NCBI RefSeq assembly: GCF_017591435.1
Contig: NC_059281.1
Location: 10,357,402-10,421,401 of the forward strand
Reading direction: 5' to 3'
DNA length: 64,000 nucleotides
Source of the DNA: Portunus trituberculatus
Taxonomy: Eukaryota > Arthropoda > Malacostraca > Decapoda > Portunidae
Below the pieces are notes generated by a model. It saw nothing but the letters and a program-made list of their open reading frames with translations, was not told where the DNA came from and did no database searches. The position numbers were made by a program, and so were the translations under genes. Numbering within the stretch: position 1 is the first letter of the stretch; every line of letters begins with the position of its first letter. Below are positions 1 through 10,773 of the stretch, piece after piece.

Positions 1-100
1 ACACTTCCAAATGAACAAAGTAATTAATTGTTTAAAGTAAAAGGAAAAATACAAGAAAATGAAGGAAAAAATAAAGTTATGTTGTTGAAAGGACGAGCTG

Positions 101-103
<3 letters not shown>

Positions 104-150
<47 letters not shown>
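104..150. repeat. (GA)n microsatellite
   Basis: Uninterrupted GA dinucleotide run of about 47 bp. Confidence 0.97.
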
Positions 151-154
<4 letters not shown>

Positions 155-232
155 GAGGACTGGAGTGAAAGAAAAAAAAAAGCAAAGCATCCAATTTTGA
201 GAAAGAAAAAAGGAAAAAAAGATAAAAGTTTG

Positions 233-284
<52 letters not shown>
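233..284. repeat. (AC)n microsatellite
   Basis: Uninterrupted AC run of about 52 bp. Confidence 0.97.
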
Positions 285-285
<1 letters not shown>

Positions 286-352
286 GAACATATCTGAGTC
301 ATATTTCATTTTAGCTTCCATTAATTTTTCCTCACTGCTATTCTCCTCCTTT

Positions 353-556
353 CTTGATCCTCTACTTCTTGTCTTTTTAATCTTTCCCCACCAAGAAATA
401 CCCAAGAGTGATCAGTGATAAAGGAAAATGCCAAATGAATGTCTAATCAGTGTGGGCTTTTACTCCATCTTGATCTTCTACTTTCTTATCTTTTTAATCT
501 TTCCCCATCAAGAAATACCATAGAGTGATCATTAACAAAGGAAAATACCAAATGAA
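353..556. repeat. 117-bp tandem duplication
   Basis: Two adjacent copies of a unit of about 117 bp. Both contain CTTTTTAATCTTTCCCCA, then AAGAAATACC, then GAGTGATCA and CCAAATGAA, with scattered substitutions. No coding potential is seen in the surrounding 285-711 stretch. Confidence 0.8.
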
Positions 557-711
557 ACTCTAGGCAGTGTGTTCTTTTTCTCTGTTATTTTTCTATTCCA
601 TCTATTTTTATCCCCCCCTGTGGACTGACTCATGGGTTGGACAGGGTGTGTGTGTTTCGCGGGTCCTGCTGCTGGTGTGTCTCTGTGTGGCTCCTGCTGC
701 TTTCTTGCTTC

Positions 712-921
712 AACCTCTTCAGTGCTGGGACGCATTTTTAATTTGAGTTCTGGATATGACTAGACGATTTTATTGACATTAGAAAGAGTCTATGGAGGTC
801 AGAAGATTAATGGTCCACAGTCTATCATTTTATTCCCTACATAAGTTTCTGAAGCTGTATAAAATCACTAAACAGTAACCAGAATGAATATGGAAACGTG
901 TCATGGAACTGAAGGGGTTAA
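712..921 (+). mobile_element. Family 1 MITE (piggyBac-like), full length
   Basis: Starts AACCTCTTCAGTGCTGGGACGC and ends GAACTGAAGGGGTTAA. The interior carries the family signature (attgacattag, ggtctatggaggtcagaagattaatgg, gtttctgaagctgtataaaatcac, gaatatggaaacg). No ORF of note, so non-autonomous. Confidence 0.85.
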
Positions 922-1056
922 ATCTCCTCTGTTTGTGGCCGCTGAGTTAGGGAGAATACCGCTAAATGTGACTGTGCAGCGTGTGACAACCTGGCTACAC
1001 GTTTAGGGAAGTTTCGGTTCGGTTCCTGGTACGAGTAGATACAGAGACAGCACTTC

Positions 1057-1205
1057 TTTTTATTTTATGTAGGAGAGAAGTTATCCAAGGCCAACAAAAT
1101 ATATTTATATAAAAAAAGGCCCACTTGTTTGCTGGTTCCCTAAAAGAAAAGTAAAGTGTTAGCGAGAATTAAGGAACAAATGTCATGATACCTCCCTCTT
1201 AAAAG
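1057..1205 (+). repeat. Family 3 dispersed element
   Basis: Contains TTTTATGTAGGAGAGAAGTT, then CCAAGGCCAACA, AAAGGCCCACTTGT and ATGTCATGATACCTC. The same order of blocks recurs at 4664, 27940 and 33276 and, inverted, at 25289. Class unknown; no terminal repeats recognised. Confidence 0.7.
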
Positions 1206-1325
1206 ACTTCTCTATCCTGTGTGTTTGGAGTGACTTTTTCATGTAATTTTAACCAATATTTTCACTCGTTCCTTCCGTGTTGAACTCTCTGCCTCTCTCA
1301 GTGTTTCCTTCATCGGTCAGTCAGT

Positions 1326-1326
<1 letters not shown>

Positions 1327-1393
<67 letters not shown>
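1327..1393. repeat. (GA)n microsatellite
   Basis: Pure GA run of about 67 bp. Confidence 0.97.
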
Positions 1394-1394
<1 letters not shown>

Positions 1395-1457
1395 GTTAAT
1401 ATATCTAGAAATATATATGAATATCGTTTTTTCCCTTTTTTTTCTTCTATGTGTTTG

Positions 1458-1460
<3 letters not shown>

Positions 1461-1517
<57 letters not shown>
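1461..1517. repeat. (GT)n microsatellite
   Basis: Pure GT run of about 57 bp. Confidence 0.97.
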
Positions 1518-1519
<2 letters not shown>

Positions 1520-1574
1520 AATGCGTTTGCTTGCTTACTTGGCTTCTAATTTCACGTTTTCTTCTCCCAAACAG

Positions 1575-1622
1575 GTATGTGAGAGTGTCCACCTGCATCA
1601 CTACCCAAACTGGCGACTAAAG
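1575..1622 (+). CDS. Candidate 48-nt exon or recursive splice point
   Basis: A pyrimidine-rich acceptor (CGTTTTCTTCTCCCAAACAG) is followed by 48 nt that are open in phase 0 (VCESVHLHHYPNWRLK) and then by an AAAG|GTAAAA donor. The first bases after the acceptor, GTATGTGAG, are themselves a strong donor, so the site could instead be a zero-length recursive splice point in a long intron. Exon 1 at 27123 needs a preceding exon ending in phase 1, whereas this one ends in phase 0. If it belongs to that gene, at least one more exon lies between. The peptide is not recognised. Confidence 0.35.
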
Positions 1623-1624
1623 GT

Positions 1625-2410
1625 AAAAAAAAAAAAAAAAAAATGAAAAGAAAAAAAAAAAAAGGCGGGAACGGAATGGAAGGAGGAACGAAAAATAGAA
1701 GTGAAGAAAATGATTGAAAAAAAGGAAATTAAAGCAAAAGAAGAATAAAGAAGGAAACAGGAGGGAAAGAGTAACCTTTAGGGATGAAGGAAGGAAAGGT
1801 GAGAGCAGGAGCAGACATGGGGAGAGAAGAATAAAGACGGAAAAACGGAGGTGGCAAAGAGGCAAAGGAAAGCAAAAGGGACGAAGGAAGAAGAAGCGAA
1901 CAGGAAGGAGGAAAGGCAGAAAAAAATGGAGGAGGAGGAGAAGGAAGAAGAAAGAGAAGGGGAGAAAGTTGTAGATGGAAATAGATCGTGTATAGGCAAA
2001 GGGAAGCAGAAGGAATGGAGGATGAAGAAGAAGAGGCGAACAGGAGGGAGGAAAGGCAGAAAAAGACGAGGAGGAGGAGGAGGAGGAGGAGAATAAAAAA
2101 AAAAAAGAAGAAAGAGAAGGGGAGAAAGTTGTAGATGGAAATAGATCTTGTAGAGGCAAAGGGAAGCAAAATGAATAGAGGAAGAAGAAGAGAGGGAAAA
2201 AAAGAGGAGGAGGAGGAGGAGAAGGAAGTGGGAATGTGATAGATGAAAAAAACAAGGGAAAGCAAAAGAAATGGAGAATGAAGAAGAGGCTGACAGGAGA
2301 GAGGAAAGAGAGAGAAAAAGAACGAGGAGTAGGAGAAGGAAGAAGAAAATGAAGAAGGAGGAGGAGGAAGAGAGGAAATGGGAATGTTATAGATAGAAAG
2401 AGAGCGTGTA
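1625..2410. repeat. Purine-rich minisatellite region
   Basis: Almost all A and G on the + strand. A degenerate unit of about 170-180 bp recurs three to four times, marked by GAGAAAGTTGTAGATGGAAA, then ATAGATC, GGCAAAGGGAAGC and (GGA)n. The long open frames on both strands are by-products of the composition (Lys/Arg/Glu or Ser/Phe/Leu) and are not called as genes. Confidence 0.75.
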
Positions 2411-2442
2411 GAGAGCCATGTACCTGAACTCTTCCTGCTTTG

Positions 2443-2444
<2 letters not shown>

Positions 2445-2477
<33 letters not shown>
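2445..2477. repeat. (GA)n microsatellite
   Basis: Pure GA run of 33 bp. Confidence 0.95.
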
Positions 2478-2480
<3 letters not shown>

Positions 2481-2660
2481 CTGTTGCTCGTGTTTCCCGT
2501 GTTGCGATGTTGTTGTTTTGTTTTTTTTCCTTTGCTTGTTTCCCTTCCGGTTGCGTTGCTTTACACTTTTCTTATTTTTCCCCTCTGTCTCTTTTTTCCC
2601 TCTTCCCGCCTTGCTTCTCCTTTCCATTTGTTTGTTTCTCCAGGTCTTCACGCTTGCTTT

Positions 2661-2662
<2 letters not shown>

Positions 2663-2720
<58 letters not shown>

Positions 2721-2728
2721 CTCGCTCT
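2663..2728. repeat. (CT)n microsatellite
   Basis: CT run of about 66 bp with two CG interruptions near the right end. Confidence 0.95.
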
Positions 2729-2982
2729 TTCTCATCTCAATTCTCAACTTTATATATTAGCGTGACTTCCTTACGTTTTCTCCTGCCTCTCACCTCCCCT
2801 TCCCTCTCTTTCCCTCTCTTTCCCTTCCTCCCTCTCTTCCTCTCCACCTGCTGCGCCGCCCTCCCCTCTCCTCCCCTCTCCTCCTCCCCTCTCGGAAGTG
2901 CGTGGAGGTGGCGATGGAGGGGAAAAATCGATAACTTGTCAGAGGGGAAATTATTTTGGTGGTTGCTTCTCGTGTAAGCTTC

Positions 2983-2984
<2 letters not shown>

Positions 2985-3046
<62 letters not shown>
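2985..3046. repeat. (GT)n microsatellite, left arm of an inverted pair
   Basis: Pure GT run of about 62 bp. It is followed after 35 bp by (AC)n at 3082, so the two arms are complementary and could form a long hairpin. Confidence 0.97.
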
Positions 3047-3050
<4 letters not shown>

Positions 3051-3078
3051 AGAGTGGAATAATGTAAAGGTAGGAAAG

Positions 3079-3081
<3 letters not shown>

Positions 3082-3117
<36 letters not shown>
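3082..3117. repeat. (AC)n microsatellite, right arm of an inverted pair
   Basis: Pure AC run of 36 bp, complementary to the GT run at 2985-3046. Confidence 0.97.
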
Positions 3118-3119
<2 letters not shown>

Positions 3120-3761
3120 GACACTTGATTTCGTCGTGCCTGAAGAGAAGACACACTATTGAGAGAGTAGATGAGGGGAGAGAGGTGAGGAAGGGTGGAT
3201 GCTAGGGGCGGGACGGGAGAGGGGAAAGAGAGGGGAATGAGAGGAAACTGGTGGAGCGAGGGAAGAGGGGAAGGCATGTGGAGGCTGGCGTGGGATTTAG
3301 TTTGATTTAGTTTGGTTTGGTATGCGTTGTTAGTTTTTTTTTTTTCTTCCTCCTTCGTGAAGCAGAGTAAGTGAAGCTTCGAATGTTACCTCGACACATA
3401 ACACCTGCAAGACACCTGAGCTAGCCTTCAGGAAACGCACACTCATTTCACTCAAATACCACGAGCCTGTTTTTTTATTTATTTATTTATTTTTTTTTGT
3501 TGGTTTTGCTGCATTGCGACTGTTCTTTAAAGCGAACATTTATTCTGACGAGTTATAGTGTTCACTTGATTGCTCTGCGCGTCATTAGCGAGGCCGTTCA
3601 TTCTAAAATGTGTCGCGAAAAAACATCGTCACTCATTCTGTACAGTAATGGAATGGGTGACGCTAATGACTCGTGTAACAATGAAGTACACAGTGTTTGC
3701 TGGGAATTATAGTCTCTTCTGCCAGAGTGAGGCGGCCGTTGCTGTATATAATTACTCTTTT
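3118..3761. other. Unannotated, nothing recognised
   Basis: Mixed sequence with T-rich runs near 3330 and 3470-3500. No exon with paired splice sites or repeat family was recognised. Confidence 0.5.
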
Positions 3762-3974
3762 TTAACCCCTTCAGTACCATGTCGCGTTTCCATATTCATT
3801 CTTCTTACTATTTGCTGACGTTATGCAGCTTGAGAAACTTATGTTAGGGACTCAAATAGTGAAGACTGCGGCCATTAATCTTCTGACCTCCATAGACCCT
3901 TCCTAATGTCAATGAAATGGTCTAATCATACACAAATCTCAAGGTGAAAATATCTCCCAGTACTGAAGGGGGTT
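3762..3974 (-). mobile_element. Family 1 MITE, full length
   Basis: Inverted copy: TTAACCCCTTCAGTACCATG at the left and CAGTACTGAAGGGGGTTAG at the right. The target TTAA is intact on the left and mutated to TTAG on the right. Confidence 0.88.
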
Positions 3975-4663
3975 AGTCTCCCTTGGCGTGACTGAAGCCT
4001 CGTTGTGCCAGTGTAGAGAGGCGATGGACACATTCATTGACATCACATAACGCTGCACGTGTCACTGAAGTGTGCTTGACTCGGCGGCAGCAGCACCACT
4101 ACCACCAGCAGCGCCTCTCCTCGAATAGAAACACTTGAAGCCGCGCCTTATTCAGTATTCGGTGCAGCTCAATACTGTTTGCATCGAGCTGGGGACCTTC
4201 GCGCCTCGCTGCCCTACCCTGCCTGCAAGTACTCCAGGCTGCAGGCGCGGCACACAAAGGGACGCATTGTGCTCACTCGGCGCACCCTCTCACACTGACG
4301 CCCCACTGCCCTACAATTTTGATTTTCCACCATTACGCTTCCATTTTCTTTCGGGTACAAGTGGAAATATATCTTAAAGCTGCCCGAAGTACGAGTCACT
4401 GAGCCAGGGAGTTTCCAGACAGACCCTCGCCCGGCCTGTCTAGCGGGAAGCAGTGTGAGCGTATGGCGGAGAATCAGTGTGCTTCTCGTCACGTAGTCAT
4501 AGGGTGCAGCTATGGGGCGGCCTTCCTGGGGTACCGCACATCGAGGGCAGGCTGGGGGCGTGTCACGTAGCGTCACTGGGATGAACTAAACAATCCAGGG
4601 ATTTACTCTCATTTGCGCACCATCCATTAAAAGATATTGTGTCGGGAGATAAGCCCCCATGTG
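3975..4663. other. Unannotated, moderately GC-rich
   Basis: No supported exon. Short open frames exist on both strands around 4135-4576, but they lack paired splice sites and recognisable domains. Confidence 0.4.
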
Positions 4664-4795
4664 CCTTTTTTTTATGTAAGAGGGAACAACTGGCCAAGGG
4701 CAACAAATAAAAAGGCCCACTTAGTTCCTACTCCCCACAGAGGTCCGATAGAGTTAACCAAGAGAGAAAAGGGATAAATGTCGTGAGACCTTGTT
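4664..4795 (+). repeat. Family 3 dispersed element
   Basis: TTTATGTAAGAGGGAACAACTGGCCAAGGGCAACA, AAAAGGCCCACTTAGTT, GAGTTAACCAAGAG and AAATGTCGTGAGACCTT occur in order. A good representative of the family. Confidence 0.75.
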
Positions 4796-5677
4796 TTCCT
4801 AGTTAGCATTACCCCGAGATGCTAACGACCACGAAAACATAAGGTAAAGCTGATAAGGAAGTGACAGCAACAAAGGTGAAAGGCTAAATGAATGAGAGCC
4901 TGTTGAAATTATCACCTCAAAACTCGACAGACGCTTCAGCCATCCCAACACTCTCCCAGCCGCGTAACTCAGCGCCTTCACGGATTTACTTTCTCCGTTA
5001 GTTACAGTCACTTTTCCTTCCAGCCAGTAAATCGTGAATGGATTAAAGAGGGAGGCGGGAGAGGCAGGTTTTTACAGCAGTCGTGAGCTTTGTAATCCCA
5101 CGACCCCGCTATGGCAACACCCCCAGCCTGCTGCCAGATGAGTGATGACAGGCAGTGGTGCTCGGGAGTCGCATTGGTGTGGTAGGGGGTATGGAAACGT
5201 AATGACCCGCCGCCCTCAAACCCCGCGGCAATGGGGACGGAAGAGATGTCCAATGGGAGCAAGTTTCCTTTTACTATTCATCAGCGCGACATTGGAGGCG
5301 ATCAATAAGAGATTCATCCATCTGTGAGTTAGATTTAGGCTGGAGGCGAAATCTCTCGTCTTTAGTCTTAGCACGTCTCAGTCCCGCTGGAGATTTAGCC
5401 CAAGTCAGCACCGGAACACAGGAAGAAATACAGACATGTTTGATTTTTCCTGCGTCTCCTCTTGTGTTCGTTTCCTTCTCCGAATAGCGAACTCAGAGAA
5501 CCCAGACATGCTCGGGGTTTATAGGAGGGAGGGACAGTGAGATTGGCTGGGTTTTGAGGATGCACGCTTCAGTAGTCTTAGTGGATAAAGTTATCAGTAA
5601 GCATTACAGTTGTTGATGCTGTCTCGTTGCCTGTGCCGCTGTTCCTGCTGTTAACTCCACTGCTGCACTCTCTGATA
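4796..5677. other. Unannotated, nothing recognised
   Basis: Mixed-composition unique sequence. No paired splice sites with a convincing peptide and no repeat family found. Confidence 0.4.
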
Positions 5678-5865
5678 TTAACCCCAGCCTGCTGTTCATT
5701 CATACTGTTTGGTGATTTTAGCTTCAGAAACTCATGTCGGGGATTAGAATAGTGAAGACTGTGGCCATTAATTTTCTGACCTCTATAGACCCTTGCTAAT
5801 GTCAATGAAATGGTCTAATCGTTCACAAATCTCAAGGTAAAAGTGTCTCCCAGTATTGAAGGGGT
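5678..5865 (-). mobile_element. Family 1 MITE, head diverged
   Basis: TTAACCCC at the left is followed by unrelated bases, then the family body from ACTGTTTGGTGATTTT to CCCAGTATTGAAGGGG. The right TTAA is lost (GTAC). Confidence 0.75.
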
Positions 5866-6011
5866 ACTGGTACTGTCTGACACGCTGGTATTAAGTTGGT
5901 ATTGCCTGACGCGCCGGTATTACTGGTGTGGGCACTGGAAAAGACCATTATTCAGTAAAACATCGTTATTAATTGCATACCTCCGCCTTGCGTTGATCAG
6001 CACAAGATGCC

Positions 6012-6124
<113 letters not shown>

Positions 6125-6148
6125 TTTCAATTCTAAATTCCTGTGATG

Positions 6149-6151
<3 letters not shown>

Positions 6152-6216
<65 letters not shown>
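6152..6216. repeat. (CT)n microsatellite
   Basis: Pure CT run of 65 bp, 30 bp after the preceding array. The two probably belong to one interrupted locus. Confidence 0.97.
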
Positions 6217-6218
<2 letters not shown>

Positions 6219-6536
6219 ACTGTTCCTGGAGACGGTGGAAGGATTTTTAGGAGCGGGTGATGGCTGATGACGACAGACAAATCAAATGTATGTAAATCCA
6301 CTTGTCGGAAAAGCAGCGTCGCCTCCGTGTCTGCTCCTCTTGGCTGTGATTTGTGTGAGGAATTAGATTATTCTTTGTTCCTTTCACCACATTCCCTTTG
6401 CGATGCGCTTCTCAGATATTTAACAAGGAAATTCCACGTACCTGTCTTGCTCTCGATCTTATGAAACGTCCCTCACCACGTCTTTGAATTGATAAACACA
6501 ACACCTGCAATAAAATGGATCCTGGTATTTTGTGCC
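6217..6536. other. Unannotated, nothing recognised
   Basis: Unique sequence between a CT array and a family 2 element. No feature supported. Confidence 0.4.
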
Positions 6537-6745
6537 TGTGTTCAGAAACGCCTTCTCTCACTACAGCTATTTTCCAAGGCCACAGACAAACTAGCCGGGT
6601 TTTCAAGACAGTTTCTCATGTAAATAAACTAGAAATATTGCCAATCTATCACCAGAACCATCAAAATGCTCTTAAAAACACGAGTATCTTCAACTATAGC
6701 CTTTAAAAAGCAGTGATGGTGAGAGAGCAAGGCGTTTCAGAATAC
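6537..6745. mobile_element. Family 2 MITE-like element, single unit
   Basis: The left end GTTCAGAAACGCCTTCTCTC and the right end GCAAGGCGTTTCAGAATAC are inverted repeats, extending inward through the CTCTCAC block. The interior has GCCGGGTTTTCAAGACAGTTTC and CTAGAAATATTGCCAATCTATC. Confidence 0.75.
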
Positions 6746-6878
6746 TGGCATTTGTTTGGAGGTTACATAGAGATATTACCCATAAATAACTCTGATTAGT
6801 GACGTAGGCGACTGCACTTCCACGGATAAACTGATGTGCGCTCTTGTTCCGGTTGGAGGCAGACGGTGTAGAAGGAAA

Positions 6879-7119
6879 CCCTTAAGAACCCACTTCACTT
6901 TAACTAGAGGCTTCAAAACTCTTAAAAACCCACGTCACTTTAACTAGAGGCTTCAAAACTCTTAAAACCCACTTTAACTAGAGACTTTAAAACACCCTTA
7001 AAAACTTGCATCACTTTAATAAGTGGCTTTTAAAACGCCTTTAAAAATTCAACTTCACTTTAGCTAGGGGCTTTAAAACACCTTAAAAACCCACGTCACT
7101 CTATCTATCTTTAAAACAC
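6879..7119. repeat. About 50-bp tandem repeat (family 2 interior)
   Basis: Five degenerate units of CCCACTTCACTTTAACTAGAGGCTTCAAAACTCTTAAAAA type. The same motif (CCCGTGTCACTTCAACTAGA) is multiplied inside the family 2 element at 40857, so this array probably derives from that family. Confidence 0.7.
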
Positions 7120-7121
7120 CC

Positions 7122-7309
7122 TTAATCCCTTCAGTACTGGAACGCATTTCTACCATTGTATTGACATTAGGAAGGGTCTATTAAGGTCAGGAGATTAATG
7201 GCCAGTCTTCATTATTTTAATCCCCCACATGAGTTTCTGAAGCTGTAAAAAATCACGAAATAATAACCAGAATGAATATGGAAACGTGTCATAGTAGTGA
7301 GGAGGTTAA
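7122..7309 (+). mobile_element. Family 1 MITE, internally deleted
   Basis: TTAATCCCTTCAGTACTGG at the left and TAGTGAGGAGGTTAA at the right. About 20 bp are missing after the left end relative to full copies. Confidence 0.82.
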
Positions 7310-7574
7310 AGACCCGTGCCAGTTCAACAAGAAGCACTGGAATGTAGAAATAGTGTTACGTGGGAGACAGTGCAGAGGAACACGTGGAGAAGGGAAGAGA
7401 AGACGCGCTGGGTGAAGAGAAGTGGGTGAGGCGTTTTAGTATGAGGTGGCGGGAGGTATATTGGTTTACTGAAGGCGTATTGACTAAGGGGGTGATAGGT
7501 TGGATGTGCTAGTGAAGTGGGGATAGGGAGGGCGTATTGGTGCAGGATGGGAGCTGTGCTGTGTCTGAAAGCTC

Positions 7575-8020
7575 GTATTCTCAAACATTTCTGTGCTTCA
7601 CCTTCACTGTTTCAAAAGTCTTTATTTAAATTGACACTAATTTTCAAGGTGTTTTTACTGTTCTAGAGGCAGAGCGACAAGATTTCTATATTATTAACTG
7701 TAGAAACACGCTTGAAAATCCCGCTAATCATCTTTTTTGGCCTTGGAAAACAGTCGTGGTGAGAGAGCAAGACGTTTTTCAAGGTATTTTTACGGTTCTA
7801 GAGGTAAATTGAGAAGATTTCTACATTATTAACTTAGAAACACTCTTGAAAACCCCGCTGATCATCTCTGTGACTTTGGAAGATGGTCGTGGTGAGAGGT
7901 TCTAGAGGCAGTGACAAGATTTCTCGATTATCAATTGTAGAAACACTCTTGAAAACATCCGCTAGTCATCTCTGCGGCCTTGGAAAACAGTCATGGTGAG
8001 AGAGCAGTGCTTCTGAATAC
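7575..8020. mobile_element. Family 2 MITE-like element, multimer
   Basis: Begins GTATTCTCAAACATTTCTGTG and ends GTGCTTCTGAATAC. The segment with TTCTAGAGGCAGAGCGACAAGATTTCT, GAAACACTCTTGAAAACCCCGCT and CCTTGGAAAACAGTCGTGGTGAGAGAG is repeated about three times in tandem. Confidence 0.75.
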
Positions 8021-8285
8021 GGACCTGAGGGAAGGGGTTGACATTCTTCCTCGTTCTGGCTCATGGCTACGACTCTCGATTCCTGGCCATTTTCTGTGTA
8101 ACGGGCGATCAAAAAACAATTGTCGTTGATATAATCTTGACATCATTCTTTATTAGGTCGTGTTTCCTGCCTTGACGACCTCGACTTTATGTGCTGCGTG
8201 TGTCGTCGTGGAGGAGCTGAACCCACGCCTATCGCTACCAATGTGCTGCAGCTGTCTGTGCCTTCAGTGATTCTCTTCTCCGCCA

Positions 8286-8487
8286 GTATTGTGAAACGCT
8301 TTGCTCTCTCACCATCACTGCTTTCCAAAGGCTCCAGTTGAAGGTACTCGTGTTTTTAAGGGTGTTTTTATGGTCCTGGTGATACATTAGCAAGATTTCT
8401 AGTTTAATAAGGAGAGAAACTGCCTTGAAAACTCGGATAGACGTCTCTGTGATCTTGGAAAATTGTCGTAGTGAGAAAACAATACGG
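8286..8487. mobile_element. Family 2 MITE-like element
   Basis: Starts AGTATTGTGAAACGCTTTGC, with CTCTCACCATCACTGCTTTCC inside. Ends TTGTCGTAGTGAGAAAACAATACGG. First of a near-tandem pair. Confidence 0.75.
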
Positions 8488-8534
8488 GCGTTAGTTCTAC
8501 CATTGTGCTGTAACCTCCATTGCCTTCGCGCGCC

Positions 8535-8745
8535 AGTCTTCTGAAACGCTTTGCTCTCTCAACACCACTGCTTTCCAAAGGCTCCAGTTGAAGGTACTCG
8601 TGATGTTAAGGGTATTTATTATGGTCCTGGTGATAGATTGACAAGATTTCTAGTGTATTAAAAGGAGAAACTGGCTTGAAAACTTTGGTAGTCTATGTGG
8701 CCTTGGAAAATTGTCGTGTTGAGAGATTAAAGCATTTCTGAATAT
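8535..8745. mobile_element. Family 2 MITE-like element
   Basis: Starts GTCTTCTGAAACGCTTTGC and ends AAAGCATTTCTGAATATTGG. Very similar to the copy at 8286, in the same orientation, 47 bp away. Confidence 0.75.
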
Positions 8746-8855
8746 TGGCAGTGTGTTCCGTAGCATCGTCAGCCACTTAGAAGAATAACAAGAGCAGAAA
8801 CATTAACAATAACGACAATAACAGTAATAACAGCAGCAACAAGACACGAGGACGT

Positions 8856-8858
<3 letters not shown>

Positions 8859-8911
<53 letters not shown>
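8859..8911. repeat. (GA)n microsatellite
   Basis: Pure AG run of 53 bp. Confidence 0.97.
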
Positions 8912-8912
<1 letters not shown>

Positions 8913-8966
8913 CAATTTTAGGTTATAATAAACAGTAGGAAAATCAGAAAATAACAGCGACAGCAT

Positions 8967-8968
<2 letters not shown>

Positions 8969-9002
<34 letters not shown>
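8969..9002. repeat. (GA)n microsatellite
   Basis: Pure AG run of 34 bp. Confidence 0.96.
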
Positions 9003-9005
<3 letters not shown>

Positions 9006-9171
9006 CAGCACTCCGCCTTGCCATATGTAGTGTTACTCGTGTCTTGTAGGCATGATAGTGCTACAATTGTATTACTGGCACCACATTTTCTCACCACATC
9101 AATAACCACACAAAAAGTAATAAAAGAAAGATATCTCATTCTGCTGGAGTATCTCAAATCCTCTTACGCTG

Positions 9172-9205
9172 AAATATCAACGCAAATATGAAACAAATAA
9201 CGAAG

Positions 9206-9245
<40 letters not shown>

Positions 9246-9408
9246 TTCTCTTTCTTTACGCCAAAATAACGAAGGCTTTTTTTTCTCTCTTTTCTTTCTT
9301 TCTTTACGTCGAAATATCAACGCAAATATGAAACAAATAACGAAGACCTTTTTATTTTCTCCCTCTCTTTTCTTTCTCTTTCTCTTTCTTTACGCCCAAA
9401 TAACGAAA

Positions 9409-9468
<60 letters not shown>

Positions 9469-9514
9469 CACAAATATCAAATAACTAACGAATGCTTCTC
9501 TCTCTCTCTCAAAT

Positions 9515-9598
<84 letters not shown>

Positions 9599-9673
9599 GC
9601 CGAAATATCAACACAAATATCAAATGAATAACGAATGCTTCTATTTTCTCTCTCTCTCTCTCTCTCTCTCTCT
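9172..9673. repeat. Hybrid minisatellite/CT microsatellite locus
   Basis: Five to six degenerate units made of a unique cassette (TACGCCGAAATATCAACGC, AAATATGAAACAAATAACG, AAGGCTT) followed by a CT-rich tract of variable length. Pure CT runs occur at 9209-9240, 9412-9463, 9517-9596 and 9646-9673. The microsatellite is part of the repeated unit. Confidence 0.82.
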
Positions 9674-9879
9674 TCTTTTTCTTTCTCTTTTTTTTTTCCT
9701 CCATTTCCCGGCTTGGCGGCCCAGCGAGCGATGAGTGCCAGCCCGAACCCATTTCAGAGACCTTTCTCCCTCGCAAATTAGTTTGTGGATTATTCTTTTC
9801 CTTCGATTTTATTCCTTTTTTTCTCGAATTTAGGTATTTCTTTGACTTTCAGCTTTTTTTTTTTTTTTGTGGGTGTTTT

Positions 9880-10015
9880 TTTTAACTGAAGTGTGAGGTG
9901 TCTTGGGGATGTGTCTGTGTTCCAGCTGGGGGTGTGTTTGAGGTGTCTTGGTGAAGTCTTTGTGTTGAAACTGGAGTGTGTGAAGTGTTTTGGTGATATC
10001 TTTGTGTTGCAAACT
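9880..10015. repeat. About 46-bp minisatellite, left block
   Basis: Three degenerate units of TGAGGTGTCTTGGTGATGTC, then TTTGTGTTCCAGCTGGGGTG. The same unit reappears at 10535 on the far side of a different array. Confidence 0.8.
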
Positions 10016-10534
10016 TCTTCAAAGGTTCTTCAGTAATAAAACGTTCTCAAAGTGTTCTAAGCAATAAAGATGTTCTTCAAAGCAATAAAACGTTCTAAAA
10101 AGCAATAAAACGTTCTAAAAATCAATAAAAACGTTCTTCAAAGCAATAAAACGTTTTCAAAGCAATAAAACGTTCTAAAAAGCAATAAAACGTTCTAAAA
10201 ATCAATAAAAACGTTCTTCAAAGCAATAAAACGTTCTTCAAAGCAATAATACGTTCTCAAAGCAATAAAAACGTTCTTCAAAGCAATAAAACGTTCTAGA
10301 AAGCAATAAAAACTTCTAAAAAGCATTAAAAACGTTCTTCAAAGCAATAAAACGTTCTAAAAGCAATAAAACGTTCTAAAAAGCAATAAAAACTTTCTGA
10401 AAAGCAATAAAAACGTTTTCAAAGCAATAAAACGTTTTTCAAAGCAATAAAGTTTTAAAAAGCAATAAAAACGTTCTAAAAAACAATAAAACGTTCTAAA
10501 AAGCAATAAAAACATTCTCAAAGCAAAAAAAAAT
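10016..10534. repeat. About 20-bp minisatellite
   Basis: About 25 tandem copies of CAATAAAACGTTCTAAAAAG with small length changes (GTTCTTCAAAG, GTTTTCAAAG). Contains many AATAAA hexamers, which are part of the repeat and not evidence of a transcript end. Confidence 0.9.
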
Positions 10535-10752
10535 TCTCAGTGTCTTGGTGATGTCTCTGTGTTCCAGCTGGGGTGTGTTTGAGGTGACTTGGTGATGTCT
10601 TTGTGTTCCAGCTGGGGTGTGTTTGAGGTGTTTTTGTGATGTCTTTGTGTTCCAGCTGGGGTGTGTTTGAGGTGACTTGGTGATGTCTCTGTGTTCCAGT
10701 AGCTGGTTGAAACTGGGGTGTGTTTGAGGTGACTTGGTGATATTTTGTATTT
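10535..10752. repeat. About 46-bp minisatellite, right block
   Basis: Four to five units of GGTGACTTGGTGATGTCTCT, then GTGTTCCAGCTGGGGTGTGT, matching the block at 9880-10015. Confidence 0.85.
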
Positions 10753-10773
10753 GTAATTTTTGTATTTTATGAA

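Noticed and set aside
10016..10534. Multiple AATAAA polyadenylation signals
   Set aside because: They are part of the 20-bp minisatellite unit.
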